64,000 nucleotides of DNA from UKL13-2 sp031414695 (GTDB lineage: Bacteria > Pseudomonadota > Gammaproteobacteria > Burkholderiales > Usitatibacteraceae), in assembly GCA_031414695.1 (NCBI GenBank), contig JANNWG010000020.1, positions 1 through 64,000 on the forward strand, read 5' to 3'. The translations under genes were made by a program, and so were the position numbers. The notes under the pieces were generated by a model. The model had not been told where the DNA came from and made no database searches. It saw only the letters and a program-made list of their open reading frames with translations. Positions 7,647-16,270 of the stretch are shown in pieces (position 1 is the first letter of the stretch; every line of letters starts with the position of its first letter).

Positions 7647-7977
7647 GGTGACTCCGGTTAGATGGGTACGATGATTATCGTTGAAAAATATTTTTTGCCA
7701 CTGACGGGAGTCGGGGTTTCGAAAGGCATGCCTTTCGCCGACTTCCGCTTGAAGCCTATGCAGAGGCTTCATGGTTTTGCAACGCAAACACAGATAAACA
7801 AAAACAGATAAGGGCAAAAGCTATGTGACCGCCGATGAACGCCGATTCACGCCGATAAGTTCAAAAACTATTTTCTCAAACAATTTGTCCGAGCGCAGCC
7901 GAGGGATGACAATATTTGGTGAGGATTAAGGTTTTATCGGCGTGCATCGGCGTGCATCGGCGGTAAAAAAAATGCCC
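7647..7977. other. 331 bp between gcvP and sppA; repeats only
   Basis: No gene is visible. The part next to gcvP is a palindromic repeat (7828-7964, listed separately). The rest, 7647-7827, is the sppA leader, with a short inverted motif around 'CGGGGTTTCGAAAGGC' at about 7710-7730. Confidence 0.6.
7828..7964. repeat. Palindromic repeat, copy 1 (downstream of gcvP)
   Basis: The left arm is built of ACCGCCGATGAACGCCGAT units (7828-7862). The right arm (7934-7964) is its inverted form with ATCGGCGTGCATCGGCG units. About 70 bp lie between the arms. A second element of the same design and size (140 bp) lies at 10933-11072, on the other side of gcvP. The arms are made of short tandem units themselves. 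Confidence 0.8.
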
Positions 7978-10863
7978 CTACTCAGCCGCCACTTCGTTCA
8001 TATAAGTTTCCATTGGCGGGCAGGCGCAGACTAAGTTTCGGTCACCATAAACGTTATCCACACGCGCCACCGTCGGCCAATATTTATTCGCTTTCAAGCT
8101 CGGCACTGGATAGGCCGCAACTTCGCGTGTGTAATCATGTACCCAGTTATCCGCCAAACACATTTGTGTAGTGTGTGGTGCATTGCGTAATGGATTATCG
8201 TCGCGATCAATTTTGCCGGTTTCGACATCGTGAATCTCGTGCCTGATTTGAATCATGGCGTTGATAAAACGATCTAGCTCATAAAGCGACTCAGACTCAG
8301 TTGGCTCAATCATGAGTGTGCCTGATACTGGAAAACTCATCGTCGGCGCATGAAAACCATAGTCAATTAAACGTTTGGCAATGTCTTCATTGCTGATGCC
8401 GCACGCCTCTTTAATCGGGCGAATGTCGATGATGCACTCGTGCGCCACTAAGCCTTCGTGACCTGAATACAGCACCGGGTAATGTGGCGCTAATCGCTTG
8501 GCAATGTAATTGGCATTGAGAATGGCGATTTCGGTTGCGCGCCGTAACCCACTCGCGCCCATCATGGCAATGTATGCCCATGAAATTGGCAAAATAGAGG
8601 CTGAGCCGAATGGCGCTGCACTCACCGCACCGACAACAGGATTTACCGCCATTGGATGTGATGGTAAAAACGGCGCAAGGTGCGCGCCAACGCCAATGGG
8701 ACCGACACCGGGGCCACCACCGCCGTGAGGAATGCAAAATGTTTTGTGCAAATTTAAGTGCGACACATCAGAACCAAATTTACCCGGCTGGGCAACGCCC
8801 ACTAACGCGTTCAAATTAGCGCCGTCCATATACACTTGGCCGCCACGTTCGTGAATGATGTCGCAAATCTCGCTAATCGCATCTTCAAATACGCCGTGCG
8901 TTGAGGGGTATGTGACCATCAATGCGGCTAGACGATCTTTGTATTGATCAGCTTTTGCGCGTAAATCAGCCACATCTACGTTGCCGTTTTCATCGCATAT
9001 GGTTACGACCACTTCCATGCCGACCATTTGGGCAGATGCAGGGTTAGTGCCATGAGCCGAAGATGGGATTAAACAAATATCACGGTGTGCGTCGCCTCTT
9101 GAGCGGTGATACGCACGTATCGCGAGCAAGCCCGCGTATTCGCCTTGTGCGCCTGAGTTCGGCTGTAATGACACCGCATCATAGCCGGTGATTTCGGCGA
9201 GCTGCGCTTCTAGTGTGGTGGTTAACTCTTGATAGCCTTCGGTTTGATTGACGGGTGCGAATGGATGTACACCGTTAAAGCCAGACCATGTGACCGGAAT
9301 CATTTCGGAGGTCGCGTTTAATTTCATGGTGCATGAGCCTAATGGGATCATGGCACGATCAAGGGCTAAATCTTTATCCGACAAGCTACGGATATAGCGC
9401 AGCATTTCAGTTTCAGAATGATGGGTGTTGAATACCGGATGCGTCATGAAAGTGGACGTGCGTTGTAAAGCGGCTGGAATTAATGAAGCCGCTTTAATAT
9501 CAGCAAATAGTGGCGCAGCTTTGCCAACAGCACTCGCAAAAATCGCTAGTAGTGTCTCCACATCCGTCATTGCGTGTGTTTCGTCAAAAGACACACCAAT
9601 CAATGATGTCTCGGCAAAATCACGCAAGTTGATTTCGGCGGCGTAGCCTGCATTTAAGATGGCGGTTTTTTTATCGGCTGCGTCAATGGTAACGGTATCG
9701 AATACATGCGCAACATTGAGCTTGTAGCCAAGCTGCGAAACGCCAGCAGCAAATGTCGCGGCCATGGTATGGGTGCGTCGTGCGATGGCTTTTAAACCGT
9801 CAGGGCCGTGATAGACCGCGTACATGCCAGCCATGACCGCGAGTAATACTTGTGCAGTGCAAATATTGGAAGTCGCTTTTTCACGGCGGATATGTTGCTC
9901 GCGTGTCTGCATCGCTAGCCGTAATGCACGATTTCCCTGCGCATCAATAGAGACACCCACTAAGCGGCCTGGCATCGAGCGTTTAAACGCATCGCGGCAG
10001 GCCAAGAAGGCCGCATGTGGGCCACCAAAACCAAATGGCACCCCAAAGCGCTGCGACGAACCCACCACAATATCGGCACCCCACTCGCCTGGCGGCTTTA
10101 GCAAGGTTAAGGCTAGCAAATCCGCACTGGCAATAAATAACGCACCCTTATCGTGAGCGGCTTTTGCGAACGCCGCCATGTCGTGAATTTGCCCAGTTGT
10201 CGATGGATATTGCACCATCACCGCGAAGTAATCGCCCTCTTCCATGAGCGTTGGCGCAACGCCGACTTTGACCTCTAAACCCAATGGCTCAGCTCTGGTT
10301 TTAATCAGCGCAATCGTTTGTGGATGGCAATCGCTGGCAACAATAATGGTGTCTGATCTTGATTTAGCCGATCGTTTGGCCAACGTCATTGCTTCAGCAG
10401 CTGCGGTGGCCTCATCTAATAAAGATGAGTTCGATATTTCCATGCCCGTTAAGTCACACACCATCGTCTGAAAATTGAGTAGCGCTTCAAGGCGACCCTG
10501 TGCTATCTCAGGCTGATATGGTGTGTAGGCGGTGTACCAAGCAGGATTTTCTAAAATATTTCGTAGGATGACAGTAGGCGTGAACGTGCCGTAATAGCCT
10601 TGACCAATATGGCTTTTATAAACTTTATTTTTATCCGCAATACGCTTCAAATCTGCCAACACATCTTGCTCTGTGCGTGGTGGTGCTAGCGACAACAAAT
10701 CGTGCTTCAAAATATTAGAAGGCACAATTTTTTCAATTAATTGGTCCAGCGAACTAGCGCCCACTACCGCAAGCATAGCGGCCTGCTCGGCATGATTAGG
10801 GCCAATATGGCGCTGATGAAATTCGCTACCGTCATTGAGTTCGTTGAGTGTCATTAAATTCAT
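7978..10863 (-). CDS. gcvP: Glycine dehydrogenase (decarboxylating), P-protein
   Basis: This 961 aa PLP enzyme of the glycine cleavage system decarboxylates glycine and passes the aminomethyl group to the lipoyl arm of GcvH. It is the long single-chain form, with two homologous halves. The PLP-binding Lys lies in 'LNLHKTFCIPHGGG' (K707), and the Gly-rich tail of that motif is complete. The start at 10863 has an AGGA ribosome-binding site eight bases upstream; an ATG three codons in is an alternative. It is the last gene of gcvT-gcvH-gcvP, 224 bp after gcvH. That gap holds a palindromic repeat, so its transcription may be partly separate. Confidence 0.98.
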   Translation of the reverse strand: MNLMTLNELNDGSEFHQRHIGPNHAEQAAMLAVVGASSLDQLIEKIVPSNILKHDLLSLAPPRTEQDVLADLKRIADKNKVYKSHIGQGYYGTFTPTVILRNILENPAWYTAYTPYQPEIAQGRLEALLNFQTMVCDLTGMEISNSSLLDEATAAAEAMTLAKRSAKSRSDTIIVASDCHPQTIALIKTRAEPLGLEVKVGVAPTLMEEGDYFAVMVQYPSTTGQIHDMAAFAKAAHDKGALFIASADLLALTLLKPPGEWGADIVVGSSQRFGVPFGFGGPHAAFLACRDAFKRSMPGRLVGVSIDAQGNRALRLAMQTREQHIRREKATSNICTAQVLLAVMAGMYAVYHGPDGLKAIARRTHTMAATFAAGVSQLGYKLNVAHVFDTVTIDAADKKTAILNAGYAAEINLRDFAETSLIGVSFDETHAMTDVETLLAIFASAVGKAAPLFADIKAASLIPAALQRTSTFMTHPVFNTHHSETEMLRYIRSLSDKDLALDRAMIPLGSCTMKLNATSEMIPVTWSGFNGVHPFAPVNQTEGYQELTTTLEAQLAEITGYDAVSLQPNSGAQGEYAGLLAIRAYHRSRGDAHRDICLIPSSAHGTNPASAQMVGMEVVVTICDENGNVDVADLRAKADQYKDRLAALMVTYPSTHGVFEDAISEICDIIHERGGQVYMDGANLNALVGVAQPGKFGSDVSHLNLHKTFCIPHGGGGPGVGPIGVGAHLAPFLPSHPMAVNPVVGAVSAAPFGSASILPISWAYIAMMGASGLRRATEIAILNANYIAKRLAPHYPVLYSGHEGLVAHECIIDIRPIKEACGISNEDIAKRLIDYGFHAPTMSFPVSGTLMIEPTESESLYELDRFINAMIQIRHEIHDVETGKIDRDDNPLRNAPHTTQMCLADNWVHDYTREVAAYPVPSLKANKYWPTVARVDNVYGDRNLVCACPPMETYMNEVAAE

Positions 10864-10932
10864 GTTGATGTCCTGAAGCGGGTTTGGTTTAGAAGGAATG
10901 ATTAATTACAAGGATACGAGCAAAGAATTTTT

Positions 10933-11072
10933 AACCGCCGATGAACGCCGATGAACGCCGATAAGATCAAAGCATTTTTGGTTTTATCTATGCACACCTG
11001 TTTGCATCTTTTTATATGTATGCCTAAAAAGTTGTTGACCTAATCGGCGTGCATCGGCGTTCATCGGCGGTT
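10933..11072. repeat. Palindromic repeat, copy 2 (between gcvH and gcvP)
   Basis: The arms at 10933-10965 (AACCGCCGATGAACGCCGAT...) and 11041-11072 (inverse) enclose about 75 bp. This matches the design of the element at 7828-7964. It lies inside the presumed gcvTHP transcript, where the two arms could form a long RNA hairpin. Confidence 0.8.
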
Positions 11073-11087
11073 CCAAAGGTGTTTGTA

Positions 11088-11471
11088 TTAACCTGCAGTC
11101 GCGACGGCTTTATATGCATCTGCATCGAGTAAGCCTGCAACATCCGCTGCGTTCGTCGGCGTTAATTTGAATATCCAATTTTCATATGGCGCACCATTGA
11201 GTGACTCAGGCGCAGTATCGAGTGTGGCATTAAATTCTGTAATTTCGCCATTAACGGGGGCATAAATATCGGAAGCGGCTTTGACAGACTCCACCACACC
11301 AGCGGTGTCCCCAGCGGTTAAGGTTTCACCGACTTTGACATCACCCACAAACACCAAGTCACCCAACATTTCTTGCGCCACATCAGTAATGCCGACGGTT
11401 AATGTGCCGTCACTTTCGAGGCGAACCCATTCGTGGGATTTGGTGTATTTCAAGTCTGCTGGGATATTCAT
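11088..11471 (-). CDS. gcvH: Glycine cleavage system H protein
   Basis: This 127 aa lipoyl carrier shuttles the aminomethyl group from GcvP to GcvT. The lipoylated Lys is K64 in 'VVESVKAASDIY', and the flanking Gly and Glu residues are as expected. Length is typical. A strong AGGAGA ribosome-binding site precedes the ATG at 11471. It lies 27 bp downstream of gcvT and is the middle gene of the operon. Confidence 0.98.
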   Translation of the reverse strand: MNIPADLKYTKSHEWVRLESDGTLTVGITDVAQEMLGDLVFVGDVKVGETLTAGDTAGVVESVKAASDIYAPVNGEITEFNATLDTAPESLNGAPYENWIFKLTPTNAADVAGLLDADAYKAVATAG

Positions 11472-11498
11472 ATGGGTCTCCTAAGATTAAAAAAAATA

Positions 11499-12596
11499 TT
11501 AAATGAGTGATTTACCGTGGCGCACAAATGGCATTTTGACCACTAGTGCTGGCAACAATTTGCCGCGAATATCGACGTGCAATGTGTCGCCAATTGCAAC
11601 GCCCATCGGCACACGTGCCATCGCAACTGAAAAACCGAGTGTGGGCGAATGGGTGCCGCTGGTGACTTCGCCATCGCCATGCGTACTGACAACTTTCATA
11701 TGTGACCTAAGGACGCCGCGTTCGAGCAACTTTAGGCCGAAGAAGCGCATCTGCTGGCCACTTTCGACTAATGCAGCGCGGCCAATAAAATCGCGCTCGG
11801 TTTTCATGTCTACCGTCCACGCTAGCCCTGCATTGAGTGGCGATACTGTTTCATCCATATCGTTGCCGTATAAATTCATGCCCGCTTCCAGTCGCAACGT
11901 ATCGCGTGCGCCTAAGCCCGCCGGGGCAACGCCGGCTGCAACAAGGGAAGCCCAAAATGTCGCTGCTTCAGCGGCAGGCAGCACGATCTCAAAACCATCC
12001 TCGCCCGTATAACCGGTGCGCGCTACCATTGTGTCCCCCGCAACGTGGGCTGAAAATGGGATAAGGGTCTCTGTATCTGCTTTGCAATGCGGCCACACTT
12101 GCCACACCAGCGCACGCGCTTCGGGGCCTTGAATGGCGATCATGGCAAGATCATGGCGCGGCGTAACAACTATATTAAAACCATGCTTGGCAACAACCGT
12201 ATTCATCCACGCTACGTCTTTATCGGCTGTTCCCGCGTTAACGACAATCCGAAAGTGCGTCTCTGATAAAAAATAAATGATGAGGTCGTCAATGACACCA
12301 CCCGCCTCATTGAGCATGCACGAATAAAGCGCCTTGCCTGAGACTTGTAACTTATCAATATTATTAGCAACCAGTACGCGCAAAAAAGCACGAGCGTCAG
12401 CGCCTTTGACATCGACATTAAGCATGTGTGAAACATCAAACATGCCCGCATGGCGGCGCACCTGGTGATGCTCTTCAACTTGACTGCCGTAGTTAAGCGG
12501 CATTTCCCAGCCGCCAAAATCCACCATCTTAGCGTTCGCTAACAGGTGAGAATTGTATAAAGGGGTGCGCTTTAATGCAGAAGTATCTGAAGACAT
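11499..12596 (-). CDS. gcvT: Aminomethyltransferase, T-protein
   Basis: This 365 aa enzyme releases ammonia from the aminomethyl-GcvH intermediate and transfers the one-carbon unit to tetrahydrofolate. Recognisable parts are 'MVDFGGWEMPLNYGSQ' near the N-terminus, 'FDVSHM', 'YTGEDGFEI' and 'LGARDTLRLEAGM', in the usual order. I start it at the ATG at 12596, since the typical N-terminus 'LKRTPLYNSH' follows directly. The frame extends 14 codons upstream into leader sequence. It is the first gene of the operon, with the tandem glycine riboswitch ending about 60 bases upstream. Confidence 0.97.
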   Translation of the reverse strand: MSSDTSALKRTPLYNSHLLANAKMVDFGGWEMPLNYGSQVEEHHQVRRHAGMFDVSHMLNVDVKGADARAFLRVLVANNIDKLQVSGKALYSCMLNEAGGVIDDLIIYFLSETHFRIVVNAGTADKDVAWMNTVVAKHGFNIVVTPRHDLAMIAIQGPEARALVWQVWPHCKADTETLIPFSAHVAGDTMVARTGYTGEDGFEIVLPAAEAATFWASLVAAGVAPAGLGARDTLRLEAGMNLYGNDMDETVSPLNAGLAWTVDMKTERDFIGRAALVESGQQMRFFGLKLLERGVLRSHMKVVSTHGDGEVTSGTHSPTLGFSVAMARVPMGVAIGDTLHVDIRGKLLPALVVKMPFVRHGKSLI

Positions 12597-12655
12597 AGGA
12601 ATCCAAAAAAGATGGGGAAGCGTCATCCGCACGAACAAACGTTCACGCGATATGT

Positions 12656-12858
12656 TTACCCATCTGTCCTATTTACCTGAGAGTTTCCTCGATTCAAAAT
12701 TGAACCCAGTAGCCCCTTCGGTGAGCCGTATTATTTCTGCGGCTTCTCTCCAGATTTTTACAGTTTGTGTAGTTCGTGATACCTGAGCGATTTCGGGTGA
12801 TTGCGCCTTCGGTGGTTCGCGATGATTTAACGTCAAAATCATGCCAACGCTCTCCTAC
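12656..12858 (-). promoter_or_regulatory. Tandem glycine riboswitch (gcvT element)
   Basis: Two glycine aptamers lie head to tail on the minus strand upstream of gcvT. The first starts GGAGAGCG near 12855, contains ACCGAAGGCGC and closes near CTCAGGTATC. The second starts CTGGAGAGAAGCC near 12753, contains CACCGAAGGGGC and closes with CTCTCAGG...GGACAG near 12665. The spacing between the aptamers is short, as in known cooperative pairs. In this class glycine binding usually switches gcvTHP on. I did not find a clear terminator between the riboswitch and gcvT, so control may act on translation or on a hairpin I could not resolve. Confidence 0.92.
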
Positions 12859-13018
12859 ACAATGTTTACAGCATGATGAATTTTACGTCATTATTGGTGC
12901 AGTAATGATGTTAAGTTTTGCATTATCATCGACAAAAAATGGCGGTTTATTTTTGTAGCCCTTCAAAATCGAGTTATCGCCACCAAATTTCAACACGACA
13001 TCAAAATGAAACTGTAAA

Positions 13019-13045
13019 AAAAGCCATATTCAAATATGGCTCTTT
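13019..13045 (-). terminator. Intrinsic terminator, likely bidirectional
   Basis: A perfect stem AGCCATATT/AATATGGCT (13022-13041) is followed by a T-run on either strand. It sits 25 bp past the stop of the exported methyltransferase-like gene. Confidence 0.85.
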
Positions 13046-13065
13046 TTCTCATTTTTTAGTCGACC

Positions 13066-13899
13066 TTACTTGAGCGGCTTCACAAATCGAATCGTGAAGC
13101 GATCTGATTCACCGATTTCTAGATACTTCGCGCGGTCTGTTTCACCTTCGGTTAACGTCGGTGGCAATGTCCAGACGCCTTTTTTATAGTCTTTCGTATC
13201 TTTTGCATTGTTGTTAATGTCGCTCTTAGCGTCTAGCTTAAAGCCAGCCGCGAGTGCGCGCTTAATGGTGTATTCCTCCGTGACGTAGCCAGATTCCATC
13301 ATCGTTTTTAAGTCAGTGGCTGGTTTGGCGCGATGTTCCTCCACACCGAGCGTGCCGCCTGGCTTCAACATATCGTAAAAAGCACGCATATAAACATCCA
13401 GCACATCTGGGCCAATCAGATTATGAATGTTGCGAAATGTCAGCACAACATCTGCACTACCGGGGGCAACGCCCTCAAAGGTTGGCACAAATCCTGCGGT
13501 GGGTGATGTTGTCAGCTTGACTAGCTTAGCCTTGTCGTAAAGCGCAGGCTTTGCTGCCATGCGATCTTCGTAAGCTTTAATGCCACGAGCAGAAGTGGCA
13601 GGCAATAGCGCAAAATAAGTGCCAGAATCGCGCAGGTATGGCGCAATAACTTCAGTGTACCAGCCACCACCGGGCAATGCTTCCACCACGACAGAATTAG
13701 GCTTTACGTTAAAAAATTCGAGCGTTTGTTTTGGATTGCGAAATTTATCACGCGCTTTGTTGGCGTCTGAACGATGTTCACCAGCAAGTACTTTGTCCAT
13801 TTTGGCGGCGTCTGCAAGCGCAGTGTTAGACGCTAATGCACCAGCAATAACGGCTGCCACAACAAAGGTAGAGCGAAAAAAAGAAGTTTGAAAATTCAT
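13066..13899 (-). CDS. Exported class I methyltransferase-like protein
   Basis: This 277 aa protein starts with a signal peptide, cleaved probably after 'NTALA' (about residue 31). A Rossmann-like methyltransferase domain follows, with 'VVVEALPGGGWYTEVIAPYL' as the SAM-binding loop and 'DVVLTFRNIHNL' and 'MLKPGGTLGVEEHR' as later motifs. The family is a predicted methyltransferase group found in proteobacteria; its substrate is unknown to me. A secreted SAM-dependent enzyme is odd because SAM is cytosolic, so it may bind another ligand. The start at 13899 has a GAAGG ribosome-binding site; the frame runs four codons further up to a TTG. It is monocistronic, ending in the terminator at 13022-13041. 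Confidence 0.8.
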   Translation of the reverse strand: MNFQTSFFRSTFVVAAVIAGALASNTALADAAKMDKVLAGEHRSDANKARDKFRNPKQTLEFFNVKPNSVVVEALPGGGWYTEVIAPYLRDSGTYFALLPATSARGIKAYEDRMAAKPALYDKAKLVKLTTSPTAGFVPTFEGVAPGSADVVLTFRNIHNLIGPDVLDVYMRAFYDMLKPGGTLGVEEHRAKPATDLKTMMESGYVTEEYTIKRALAAGFKLDAKSDINNNAKDTKDYKKGVWTLPPTLTEGETDRAKYLEIGESDRFTIRFVKPLK

Positions 13900-13946
13900 G
13901 TTTGCCTTCAATCAAATGAGTCAGGTGAGTAATAAATGCAGAAAAA

Positions 13947-16199
13947 TTATACGCGCACACAGTCTAGGAAATATTGCATCTTACCGTCAACCTCTTCTTC
14001 AACCAAGCCATGAATGTCAGTTTCAAAGCCTGGAAATTTTTGATTAAACGCGCGTGCAAATTGTAGATATTGGACGATGGTTTTATTAAAGCGTTCACCT
14101 GGAATCAGTAACGGTATGCCGGGCGGATATGGCGTCAACAACATGCTAGTGATACGGCCTTCTAGCTCATCAATCGGCACGCGGTCGATCTCACGATGGG
14201 CTAATTTTGCATAGGCATCAGCGGGTTTCATTGCGGGCTGCATATCGGATAAATACATTTCTGTGGTTAAGCGCGCAACGTCATTTTCACGGTACATATC
14301 GTGTATTTGCTGGCATAAATCTTTGAGACCGAGTCGCTCATATCGTGGCTGCGAGGCCGCAAACTCAGGCAGTATTTTCCAAATTGGTACATTGCGGTCG
14401 TAATCATCTTTGAATTGTTGCAAGGCCGTGAGCAAAGTATTCCAGCGGCCTTTGGTGATGCCGATAGTAAACATGATGAAGAATGAATAAAGCCCAGTTT
14501 TTTCAACAATCACGCCATGTTCGGCTAAAAATTTAGTGACAATTGAGGCTGGAATGCCGCTTGCTGAAAATTTTCCTGATACGTCTAAGCCAGGTGTGAT
14601 GATGGTTGATTTAATCGGGTCCAGCAAATTAAAGTTAGCCGCCAAGTTACCAAAGCCATGCCATTTTTCATTCGCTTTTAGCATCCACTGATCACGATCC
14701 CCAATGGCGGACTCCGCTAATTTATCCGGCCCCCATACTTTGAACCACCAGTCTTTGCCAAATTCATCATCGACCTTACGCATCGCACGACGAAAATCAA
14801 GCGCTTCGGATATCGACTCTTCAACCAATGCAGTACCACCCGGTGGCTCCATCATCGCCGCTGCCACGTCGCACGAGGCGATGATGGCGTATTGCGGGCT
14901 GGTGGAGGTATGCATTAAATACGCCTCGTTAAATCGCGTGCGATCGAGTTTAGTGGTCTCAGACTCCTGCACCAATATTTGTGATGCTTGCGATATACCA
15001 GCGAGTAATTTATGTGTGGAGTGTGTGGCGTAAATCATCGCGTCTTTCGAGCGCGGACGGCCGTTATTTACGTCACCAATAGCGTGCATATTTTTATAAA
15101 ACGGGTGGAAGGTGGCGTGCGGCAACCATGCCTCGTCAAAGTGCAATGTCTCAACGCGACTGCCCAAGGTCTCTTTCAACATTTCCACGTTGTAGAGCAC
15201 GCCGTCATAGGTAGATTGCGTAATCGTTAAGATGCGTGGCTTGGCATTTTTGTTAGTAATAAACGGATTCGCATTGATTTTTTTCTGAATACTTTCAACT
15301 GAAAACTCAGATAACGGAATCGGTCCGATGATGCCCAAATGATTACGCGTTGGCATGAGAAAAACTGGGTTAGCGCCGGTCATGATGATCGCGTGCAATA
15401 TCGACTTATGACAATTGCGATCCACAATCACGGTGTCGCCTGGCGCTACGTTTGCATGCCAAACCATCTTGTTTGAAGTTGACGTGCCATTAGTGACAAA
15501 GAAGCAATGATCCGCATTAAATATCCGCGCGGCATTGCGCTCCGAAGCCGCCACGGGGCCGGTATGATCCAGCAGTTGGCCTAACTCCTCAACCGCGTTG
15601 CACACGTCCGCACGCAGCATGTTTTCACCAAAAAATTGATGAAACATTTGCCCAATGGGTGACTTCAAAAACGCCACACCACCAGAATGACCGGGGCAAT
15701 GCCATGAGTACGAGCCATCTTGCGCATAGTGCACCAGTGCTCTAAAAAATGGCGGCGCAAGGCCATCTAAATACGCCTTCGCCTCGCGAATAATATGCCG
15801 CGCCACAAACTCTGGCGTGTCTTCGAACATATGAATAAAGCCGTGCAACTCGCGCAGAATATCATTCGGCAAATGCTGCGAAGTTTTAGTCTCGCCATAA
15901 AGATAAATTGGAATATCAGCATTCTTAAAACGAATTTCTTCAATAAACGCACGCAAATTAAGCACTGCCGGATCAAGCTCAGGTCCTGGTGTGAACTCTT
16001 CATCATCAATAGACAAAATAAAGGCGGACGCGCGGCTTTGCTGCTGCGCGAATTGAGAAAGATCACCGTAGCTAGTGGCACCCAAGACTTCCATACCCTC
16101 TTTTTCCATCGCATCGGCTAATGCGCGAATGCCAAAACCAGAGGTATTCTCAGAACGAAAATCTTCATCAATGATGACGATGGGGAAACGAAATTTCAT
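13947..16199 (-). CDS. Orn/Lys/Arg decarboxylase (PLP fold type I)
   Basis: This 750 aa enzyme has the three parts of the inducible basic amino-acid decarboxylases. The first is an N-terminal 'wing' receiver-like domain (1-125, 'FPIVIIDEDFRSENTSGFGI'). The central part is a PLP domain with the Schiff-base Lys in 'ATHSTHKLLAG' (K397) and 'WHCPGHSGG' near 180. The last is a C-terminal domain ending in 'LTPYPPGIPLLIPGE'. It yields a polyamine (putrescine, cadaverine or agmatine) from its amino acid, but I cannot tell by eye which is the substrate. The start at the ATG at 16199 matches the family N-terminus; the frame extends 19 codons further up. It is the long wing-containing type and may serve acid resistance or polyamine supply. 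Confidence 0.93.
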   Translation of the reverse strand: MKFRFPIVIIDEDFRSENTSGFGIRALADAMEKEGMEVLGATSYGDLSQFAQQQSRASAFILSIDDEEFTPGPELDPAVLNLRAFIEEIRFKNADIPIYLYGETKTSQHLPNDILRELHGFIHMFEDTPEFVARHIIREAKAYLDGLAPPFFRALVHYAQDGSYSWHCPGHSGGVAFLKSPIGQMFHQFFGENMLRADVCNAVEELGQLLDHTGPVAASERNAARIFNADHCFFVTNGTSTSNKMVWHANVAPGDTVIVDRNCHKSILHAIIMTGANPVFLMPTRNHLGIIGPIPLSEFSVESIQKKINANPFITNKNAKPRILTITQSTYDGVLYNVEMLKETLGSRVETLHFDEAWLPHATFHPFYKNMHAIGDVNNGRPRSKDAMIYATHSTHKLLAGISQASQILVQESETTKLDRTRFNEAYLMHTSTSPQYAIIASCDVAAAMMEPPGGTALVEESISEALDFRRAMRKVDDEFGKDWWFKVWGPDKLAESAIGDRDQWMLKANEKWHGFGNLAANFNLLDPIKSTIITPGLDVSGKFSASGIPASIVTKFLAEHGVIVEKTGLYSFFIMFTIGITKGRWNTLLTALQQFKDDYDRNVPIWKILPEFAASQPRYERLGLKDLCQQIHDMYRENDVARLTTEMYLSDMQPAMKPADAYAKLAHREIDRVPIDELEGRITSMLLTPYPPGIPLLIPGERFNKTIVQYLQFARAFNQKFPGFETDIHGLVEEEVDGKMQYFLDCVRV

Positions 16200-16270
16200 T
16201 TGGGTACTTTCAACAAGGGCTAGATGGGTGGATGGATTATAAGCATCCATCGGCAAAAATTAATGACAAC

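Noticed and set aside
7828..11072. CRISPR-like short repeats (CGATGAACGC units)
   Set aside because: Units are contiguous, without unique spacers of even length, and are arranged as inverted arms; no cas genes nearby.
11503..12012. 169-codon frame antisense to gcvT
   Set aside because: It is complementary to a certain gene and shows no family of its own; a codon-bias shadow.
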